Below are positions 55,690 to 64,000 of a stretch of DNA of 64,000 nucleotides, in pieces (the first letter of the stretch is position 1; every line of letters begins with the position of its first letter). Origin of the DNA: Panulirus ornatus (taxonomy: Eukaryota > Arthropoda > Malacostraca > Decapoda > Palinuridae); contig NC_092238.1 in NCBI RefSeq assembly GCF_036320965.1, positions 17,884,694 through 17,948,693 of the forward strand, given 5' to 3'. A model generated the notes under the pieces. The model searched no databases, was not told the origin of the DNA, and saw only the letters and a program-made list of their open reading frames with translations. Made by a program: the position numbers and the translations under genes.

Positions 55690-56850
55690 GTACTGAGTGT
55701 TTCTTAGGTCCACGTACTGAATGGTTCCTAGATACTGAGTGTTTATTTAGGTCTAGGTACTGAGTGTTTCCTAGGTACTGAGTGTTTATTTAGGTCTAGG
55801 TACTAAGTGTTTCCTAGGACCAGGTACTGAGTGTTTCTTAGGTCCACGTACTGAATGGTTCCTAGATACTGAGTGTTTATTTAGGTCTAGGTACTGAGTG
55901 TTTCCTAGATACTGAGTGTTTATTTAGGTCTAGGTACTGAGTGTTTCCTAGATACTGAGTGTTTATTTAGGTCTAGGTACTAAGTGTTTCCTAGGACCAG
56001 GTACTGAGTGTTTCCTAGGTCCACGTACTGAGTGTTTCCTAGATACTGAGTGTTTATTTAGGTCTAGGTACTGAGTGTTTCCTAGATACTGAGTGTTTAT
56101 TTAGGTCTAGGTACTAAGTGTTTCCTAGGACCAGGTACTGAGTGTTTCCTAGGTCCAGGTACTGAGTGTTGCCTGGGTCCAGGTACTGAGTGTTTCCTAG
56201 GTCAAGGTACTGAGTGTTGCCTGGGTCCAGGTACTGAGTGTTTCCTAGGTCCAGGTACTGAGTGTTGCCTGGGTCCAGGTACTGAGTGTTTCCTAGGACC
56301 AGGTACTGAGTGTTGCCTAGGTCCAGGTACTGAGTGTTGCCTAGGTCCAGGTACTGAGTGTTTCCTAGGACCAGGTACTGAGTGTTTCCTAGGTCAAGGT
56401 ACTGAGTGTTTCCTAGGACCAGGTACTGAGTGTTTCCTAGGTCAAGGTACTGAGTGTTGCCTGGGTCCAGGTACTGAGTGTTGCCTGGGTCCAGGTACTG
56501 AGTGTTTCCTAGGTCCAGGTACTGAGTGTTTCCTAGGACCAGGTACTGAGTGTTTCCTAGGTCAAGGTACTGAGTGTTGCCTGGGTCCAGGTACTGAGTG
56601 TTTCCTAGGTCCAGGTACTGAGTGTTTCCTAGGACCAGGTACTGAGTGTTTCCTAGGTCAAGGTACTGAGTGTTGCCTGGGTCCAGGTACTGAGTGTTTC
56701 CTTGGTCAAGGTACTGAGTGTTGCATGGGTTCAAGAACCGAGTGTTGCCTGGGTAAAGGTGCTAAGTGTTGCTTGAGTCCTGGTATTTGGTGTTGCCTAG
56801 GTCTAGGTCCCGAGTGTTGCCTGGGTCCAAGTACAGAGTTTTACTTAGAC
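55690..56850. repeat. 24-bp minisatellite with a composite left part
   Basis: From about 56130 the period is 24 bp, core GGTACTGAGTGTTTCCTAGG plus TCCA. In 55690-56130 units alternate with an AGATACTGAGTGTTTATTTA form, giving composites of about 43-67 bp. On the minus strand the 24-mer gives an octapeptide frame (NTQYLDLG/NTQYLVLG) of 206 codons, considered an artefact. Confidence 0.95.
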
Positions 56851-56889
56851 TCAGTTGCCGAGAGGTACCTCTCTCCGGTGCTCCGTTGC

Positions 56890-57350
56890 CTTGGACCACA
56901 GCTGCTTACAGTGTGTGACCAGCAGCACCACAGCTGCCTACGGTGTGAGACCAACACCACACCTGCCCACAGAATGTGACCAGCAGCACCACAGCTGCCT
57001 ACAGTGTGTGATCAGTAGCACCACAGCTGCCCACAGTGTGTGACCTGTAACATAACAGCTGCCCACGGTGTGTGACAAGCAGTACCACAGCTCCCCACAG
57101 TGTGTGACTTGCAACATGACAGCTGCCTACAGTGTGTGACCTACAACACCACAAATGCCCACAGTGTGTGACCTACAACACCACAGGTGCCCACAATGTG
57201 TGTCCTTCAACACCACAGCTGCCCACAGTGTGAAACCTTCAACACCACAGCTGTCCACGGTATATGCGCTGCACCACAGTTACCCAGGGTGCATAAGAAG
57301 TACCACAGCTGGCCACGGTATATGAGCTGCACTACAACTACCCAGAGCGA
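56890..57350. repeat. 32-bp minisatellite, about 13 copies
   Basis: Period about 32 bp, core CACAGCTGCCCACAGTGTGT followed by GACCTGCAACAC. Units near both ends are shorter and more diverged. Confidence 0.93.
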
Positions 57351-59043
57351 TGAGCGTGAGACATGATACCCCGTGATGGTGGTGTGAGACAGGTGTTGTG
57401 CCCCCACCTGCCGAACACCTGCCGACCTTTTCTAATATGGTCGATACGTTGTCCTGTGCGGTTGGTTCCTATGTGGACAACGTTTACGTCGCTTCTGAGC
57501 GGGTCATCTCCTGCGCTGAAGACCTGGGTGAAGCAGAATGTTTCATAAGGTGTCTCACGTCTACAAGTTCTCCTTAGAATCAACGAAAACATGTTCAGCG
57601 ACCGAGGGAGTAATAGCATTGATGTTGGTGTTGTAGTGGTTGGCACTGATGTCATCATCTCCATGGGCCTGGGTTCGATCCTCAGGTCGGGCACAAGCTT
57701 AACTTCCCCATGTGATCATGACTGTACAGGTGGGTGGGTACCAGACCGTGGCAGGTGAAGCCTGCGTTATACCTGGTGTGGAGGAGCTTCAGTCTGACCC
57801 TCACTGACACGACTCCATCACTGGTGCATTGTTACCTTATTATTATCTGGACAGGATAGCGCTACCCTTGTAAGACTTAGTGTCATGGTCTTTCAACAGA
57901 AAACTTTGCGTCTGGTATGAAAAAGTTCGTCTTATTTTGTTGCGGTGTATAGGTATGGTAAGAACGTAACGAGTGTTGCAGCAAATTACATTAGAGTTGG
58001 TGTTTGCTATACGTAGATTATTCACGGCCTTAGTGGCGCGGGCTCTGGCGCTCCTACTTATGCAACACAGTGTAAAAACCCACCAAGTATCACTATAATG
58101 TTCGCCTACAAAAACACGTCCTCATGACTGCTTCCACACCAGCATTCTTCACTTCCACCACGTAAACAGCTTGAGAAGAAATTTCTATGTAGTAGTTTGT
58201 AGCGTTGAGGTGAGTTTTTCATAATTCCTAACCACGACAAACCTCACCACCTGGTGAACGTATTCGGTTGCCGCGCAACGCTCCCAAAATGTCATGGAGG
58301 CGTGGGCCGGGAGGCGTCAGGCACGATGGTCGGATACAGGTCTACGTTATTCGTGATGGCAGTAACATTATGTACATTCTTCACTACTGAGAGTGACGAG
58401 AGTAAATGCTGTCTCTCCTCATCTGTAACACCACTGAGAGTGACGAGGGTAAATGCTCTCTCTCCTCATCTGTAACACAAATATTATTTCTGTTCCTCGA
58501 GAACATCGTGGCCTAACCTCGTACCACTTGGTTATTATGAAACATCATCTGAGAGCGACAGTGGTAGTAGTGGGTGTGGCCCTCCCTGGTGGGGCTGGGC
58601 ACACGGCTACCACGTCTCAGGCTCCTCCCTCATCAGTAATAGCATCATGACAAGCGGGAAGTGACACGAGCGGGGCGTCATGGCTCCTGCCCTCCGCCAT
58701 AACCAAAGTAAACACAGTGCATCACATTACTCCCTCCCCCGCCTGATACACGACCCGTCACATACAATAAAGGAGGGAGTCTGTATCCTGACCAAATACT
58801 GACTGAGTTTCCCTTCGTTCTACCTTCCTGGGAAGACGACGGTTCTCCCACAGTAGAACCGCAGGTGCTGCTCTTTATACTGACCTCTCCATTGTCCTCC
58901 CTCCCGCCGGTGGGCCGCCAACTCTCCTCCACCAACACTCACTCAGGAAACACCTTAAAGACGACAATGACCCGGATATACACACATATTTCCCAGGACC
59001 TGATGACCTCAATCTGGCCGTGGCTGGAATCCTGGCGGAAAGG
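57351..59043. other. Single-copy sequence with a few small features
   Basis: No gene is supported. A 47-bp unit (ACTGAGAGTGACGAG...) is tandemly duplicated at 58386-58478. A candidate tRNA-derived SINE head lies at about 57620-57695. The minus-strand open frame at 57338-57694 contains DVNVVHIGTN, which faintly recalls SGNH-hydrolase-type segments found in some transposons, but the rest does not fit. Confidence 0.5.
57620..57695 (+). ncRNA. Candidate tRNA-derived SINE head or tRNA pseudogene
   Basis: An A-box-like TTGTAGTGGTTGGCACTG at 57631-57648 is followed 22 bases later by a B-box-like GGGTTCGATCC at 57671-57681. That spacing fits an internal Pol III promoter. A cloverleaf was not verified, and the 3' CCA-stem pairing is not obvious, so a functional tRNA is unlikely. 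The downstream 150 bp could be a SINE body, but no second copy occurs in this window. Confidence 0.4.
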
Positions 59044-59617
<574 letters not shown>

Positions 59618-59629
59618 ACCTTCAGTGTG

Positions 59630-62600
59630 TCATATCATGGATTGGTGAGTACATGGGACGTTTGAGTGTCTCTCGTATCGTGGACTGGTGAGTGAATGTT
59701 AAGCTTGAGTGTGTCGTATCGTGGACTGCTGAGTGCATGTTAAGCTTGAGTGTGTCGTATCGTGGACTGCTGAGTGCATGTTAAGCTTGAGTGTGTCGTA
59801 TAGTGGACTGGTGAGTACATGTTACGTTTGAGTGTGTCGTATAGTGGACTGGTGAGTACAAGTTAAATTTGAGTGTGTCGTATAGTGGACTGGTGAGTGC
59901 ATGTTAAGCTTGAGTGTGCCGCATCGTGGACTAGAGAATGCATGCTAAGACTGAGTGTGTTATATCGTGTACTGATGAGTGCACGTTAAGCTTGAGTGTT
60001 TCACATCGTGGACTGGTGAATGCATATTAAGACTGAGTGTGTCACATCGTGGAATGGTGAGTGCATGTTAAGCTTGAGTGTGCCTCGTATCGTGGACTAG
60101 TGAGTGCGTGTTAAACTTGAGTGTATCGTATCGTGGACTGATGAGTGCATGTTGAGCTTAAGTGTGTCGTGTCATAGACTGGTGAGTACATGCTAAGCTT
60201 GAGTGTGTCTCGTATCGTGGACTGATGAGTGCATATTAAGCTTGAGTGTGTCTAGTATCTTGGGCTGGTAGGTACATATTGAGCATGAGTATATCTCGTA
60301 CCGTGGACTGGTGAGTGCGTGTTAAGCTTGAGTGTGTCGCATCGTGGACTGGTGAGTGCATGTTAAGCTTAAGTATCTCGCATAGTGGGCTGATGAATGC
60401 ATGTCAAGCTTTAGAGTGCCTCGTATCGTGTATGAGTGTATGTTAAGTTTGAGTGTCTCGCATCGTGCACACGGGTGAATGTATGTTGAGCTTGAGTGTG
60501 GCTCGTATCGTGAACTGTTGAGTGCATGTTAAGCTTGAGTGTGTCTCGTATCATGGACTGGTGAGTGCATATTAAGCATGAGTGTGACTCGTACCGTGAA
60601 CTAGTAAGCGCATGTTGAGCTTGAGCGTGTCGTATCGAAGATTAGTGAGTGCATTTAAGCTTCAGTGTGTCTCGCATCGTGAACTGGTGAGTGCATGTTG
60701 ACCTTGAGTGTGTCCCTTATCGTAAATTGGTGAGCGCATGTTGAGCTTGAGTGTTTCGTAGCATGGACTGGTGAGTGCATGTTAAGCTTCAGTTTGTCTC
60801 GTATCGTGGACTGGGGAGTGAATGTTAAGCTTGAGTGTGTCGTATCATGGGTTGGTGAGTGCATATTAAGCTTGAGTGTGTCGTATATTGGACTGTTGAG
60901 TGCAAGTTAAGTTTGAGCGTGTCTCATATCGTGGACTAGTGAGTACATGTCAAGCTTCAGTGTGTCTCGTATTGTGAACTGGTGAGTCCACGTTGAGCAT
61001 GAGTGTGTCTCGTATCGAGGACTGGTGAATGCATGTTAAGCTTGAGTGTGTCGCACCGTGGACTGGTGAGTTCATGTTGAGCCTGAGTGTGTCGTAACGT
61101 GGACTGGTGAGTGCATGTTAAGCTTGAGTTTGTCTCGTATCGTGGACTGGTGAGTGAATGTTAAGCTTGAATGTGTCATATCGTGAACTGGTGAGTGCAT
61201 CTTGACCTTGAGTGTGTCTCGTATCGTGGACTGGTGAATGCATGTTAAGCTTGAGTAAGTCGTATCGTCGACTGGTGAGTGCAAGTTAAGCTTGAATGTG
61301 TCACATTATGGGCTGGCGAGTGCATGTTGAGCTTGAATGTGTCGCATCGTCGATTGGTGAGTGCATGTTAAGACTGAGTGTGTTGTATCGTGGACTTATG
61401 AGTGCATGTTAAGCTTGAGTGTTTCACATCGTAGACTGGTGAGTGCATGTTCAGCTTGAATGTGTCGTATCGTAAACTGGTGAGTGCATGTTAAGTTTGA
61501 GTGCGTCGTAACGTGGACTGGTGAGTACATGTTAAGCTTGAATTTGTCTCGTATCGTGGACTGGTGAATCAATGTCAAGCTTCAGTGTGTCGTATCATGG
61601 AATGGTGAGTGAATGTTAAGTTTGAATGTGTCTCGTATCGTGGACTAGTGAGTGCATGTTAAGCTTGAGTGATTTTCTTATTGTGAACTGGTGAGTGCAT
61701 GATGACCTTGAGTGTATCTCGTATCGTGGTCTGGTGAGTGCGTGTTAAGCTTGAGTGTGTCGTATTGTGGACCGGTGAGTGCCTGTTAAGCTAAAATGTG
61801 TTACATCGTGAACTGGTGAGTGCAAGTTGAGCCTGAGTGTGCCATATCGTGGACTGGTGAGTGCATGTTGAGCTTGAGTGTGTCTCGTATCGTGGACTGG
61901 TGAGTGCATGCTAAGCTTGAGTGTGTCTCGTATCATGGACTGATGAATGTATGCTGAGCTTACGTGTGTCGTAACGTGGATTGATGAGTGTATGTGAATC
62001 TTGAGTGTGTCTCGTATCGCGGACTGGTGAGTGCATGTTGAGCTTGACTGTGTTGTATCGTGAACTGCTGAGTGCATGTTTAGTTTAAGTGTGTCGTATC
62101 GTGAACTGGTGAGTGCATATTAAGCTAGAGTGTGTCTCGTATCGTGGACTGGTGAGTACATGTTAAGCTTGAGTGTGTCTCCTATCGTGGGATGGTGAGT
62201 GCATGTTAAGCTTCTTTATGTTGCATCTTGAACTGGTGAGTGCTTGTTAAGCTTGAGTATGATGCATTGTGGACTGGTGAGTGCATGCTAAGATTCACTG
62301 CTTCGTATCGTGGACTGGTGAGTGCCTGTTGAGCTTGAGTGTGTCTCGTATCGTGGACTGGTGAGTGCATCTTAAGACTGAGTGTGTCTCGTGTCGTGGA
62401 CAGATCAGTGCATGTTAAGCTTGAGTGTGCCGTATCGGGGACTGATAAGTGCATGGCAAGCTTGAGTGTGTCTCGTATCATGGACTGGTGAGTGCATGTT
62501 AAGCTTGAGTGTGATGCATCGTTGACTGATGAATGCATGTTTAGCTTCAGTGCGTTGTATCCTGGACTGGTGCGTGCATGTTGAGCTTGGGTATGTCTCA

Positions 62601-64000
62601 TATCGTGAACTGGTGAGTGCATGGTGAGGTTGAGTGTGTCTCGTATCGTAAACTGATGAGTGCATGTTTAGCTTGAGCATGTCTCGTATCGTGGACCGGT
62701 CAGTACACGTTAAGCTTGGGTGTGTCGTATCGTGGACTGGTGAGTGCAGGTTAGCTGAGTGTTTTTCGTATTGTGAACAGGTGAGTGCATGTTGAGCTTG
62801 AGTGTCTCGCATCGTTGACTGGTAAGTGCATGTTAAACTTGAGTGTTTCTCTTATCGTGGATTGGTGAATGCATGTTAGGCTTGAGTGTGTCTCGTATCA
62901 TGGACTGGTGAGCGCATGTTAAACTTAAGTGTCTCACATAATGGACTGGTGAGTGCATGTTAAGCTTCAGTGTGTCTCATATCATGGACTAGTGCGTGCA
63001 CGTTAGCTTGAGTGTCTCGTATCGTGGACTGGTGAATGCATGTTAAGCTTGAGTGTGGCTCGTATCGTGGTCTGATGAGTGCATGTTAAGCTCGAGTGTG
63101 GCTCGTATCGTGGACTGGTGAGTGCATGTTGAGCTTGCGTGTGTCGTATCGTGAATTAGTGAGTGCATGTTGAGTTTAATTGTGTCATATCGTGAATTAG
63201 TGAATGCATGTTAAGCTTGAATGTGTCTCGCACCGTGGACTGGTGAGTACATATCAAGCTTGCGTGTATCTCTTGTCGTGGAATCATGATGCATGGTAAG
63301 TTTCTTTATGTTGCATCGTGGACTGGTGAGTGCAGGTTAAGCTTGAGTATGATGCATTGTGGACTGGTGAATGCATACTAAGCTTCACTTCGTCGTATCG
63401 CAGGCTGGTGAGTGCATGTTGAGTTTCAGTGTGTCACATATCGTGAACTGGTGAGTGTATGTTGAGCTTGAGTGTGTCTTGTGTCGTGGACGGGCCAGTG
63501 CGTATTAAGCTTGAGTGTGTCGTATCGGGGACTGCTGAGTGCATGGTAAGTTTGAAAGTGTCTTGTATCGTGGACTGGTGAGTGCATGATAAGCTTGTTT
63601 GTGTTGCATTGTGGACTGGTGTGTGCACGATAAGCTTGTGTTTGTGTTGCATCGTGGACTGGTGTGTGCATATTAAGTTTGAGTGTAATGCATCGTGGAC
63701 TGACAAGTGCATGTTAAACTTCAGTGCGTTGTATCCTGGCCTGGTGTGTGCATACTGAGCTTGAGTATGTCTCATATCATGAACTGGTGAGTGCATGTTG
63801 AGCTTGAGTGTGTCTCGTTTCATGGACTGATGAGTACATGCTAAGCTTGAGCGTGTCTCGTATCGTGGACAGGTCAGTACATGTTAAGCTTGAGTGTCGT
63901 ATCGTGGACTGGTAAGTGCATGTTAAGTTGAGTGTGTTTCGTATCGTGAACAGGTGAATGCATGTTGAGCTTGAGTGTCTCACATCGTTGATTGTTAAGT
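59630..64000. repeat. 41/43-bp minisatellite, about 100 copies, continues past window end
   Basis: Core CTGGTGAGTGCATGTTAAGC followed by TTGAGTGTGTC(TC)GTATCGTGGA. Two length classes differ by the presence of TC. Substitutions are scattered and units are on average more diverged than in the 35-bp or 25-bp arrays. The array runs into the right edge of the window, so its real length is unknown. The minus-strand HSPVHDT-type frames are artefacts. Confidence 0.95.

Noticed and set aside
56114..56734. 206-codon octapeptide-repeat protein (minus strand)
   Set aside because: A 24-bp minisatellite automatically gives an 8-residue period. There is no signal peptide or unique flanking domain, and the array's left part breaks the frame.
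55690..56850. Telomere-like TTAGG arrays
   Set aside because: TTTAGGTCTAGG-type words occur within the 24-bp array, but there is no run of the arthropod telomere unit.
57338..57694. Possible SGNH-hydrolase-like gene on the minus strand
   Set aside because: Only a DVNVVHIGTN phrase is suggestive; catalytic Ser and Asp-His blocks are not visible, and the frame overlaps the candidate SINE.

Overview
The window is non-coding, repeat-dense animal DNA. I find no convincing host gene, rRNA, functional tRNA, operon or CRISPR array. Non-LTR retrotransposons (RTE-like and jockey-like), a Penelope-like element (PLE), long (AT)n/(GT)n/(CT)n/(ATT)n microsatellites and many minisatellites point to an invertebrate, probably an arthropod. 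A decapod crustacean is my best guess, but that rests on general familiarity with such repeats and not on a diagnostic host gene.

Layout: 1-1.8 kb, decayed RTE-like copy A and an inverted 5' fragment; 1.86-3.16 kb, 33-bp minisatellite; 3.2-6.2 kb, mostly single-copy; 6.2-12.3 kb, three minisatellites (26, 17 and 32 bp); 13.4-28.5 kb, a retroelement block (RTE copies B-G, a PLE remnant at 22.7-24.0 kb, and two copies of a short RTE-derived module called U here); 28.5-30.5 kb, two minisatellites; 30.5-32.6 kb, mostly single-copy; 32.6-40.1 kb, four minisatellites (55, 35, 25 and 23 bp); 40.1-42.2 kb, single-copy; 42.2-44.1 kb, jockey-like remnant; 44.8-54.5 kb, a second retroelement block (RTE copies H-K, PLE pieces, a third U copy); 55.7-57.3 kb, two minisatellites; 57.3-59.0 kb, single-copy with a possible tRNA-derived SINE; 59.0-59.6 kb, (ATT)n; 59.6 kb to the window end, 41/43-bp minisatellite. 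Minisatellites fill roughly a third of the window and RTE-related sequence somewhat more than another third.

The RTE-like family encodes an AP-type endonuclease, a reverse transcriptase (RT) with motif C FADD, and a basic C-terminal tail, followed by a 3' UTR of about 0.4 kb. Every copy is truncated or carries stops or frameshifts. The longest uninterrupted RT stretch is copy J (51274-52856). No autonomous, active element is present.

The most interesting signals are structural: (i) every long (AT)n or (GATA)n array lies at a retroelement boundary; (ii) module U looks like a short non-autonomous element joining the RTE 5' end to an RTE-like 3' end motif; (iii) a 115-bp near-perfect palindrome made from PLE terminal sequence sits in an RTE tail, flanked by a 12-bp duplication, and an unoccupied paralogous site is present in the same window; (iv) a CpG in the RTE C-terminal coding region has decayed to both TG and CA among the copies, as expected if the elements are methylated in the germline.
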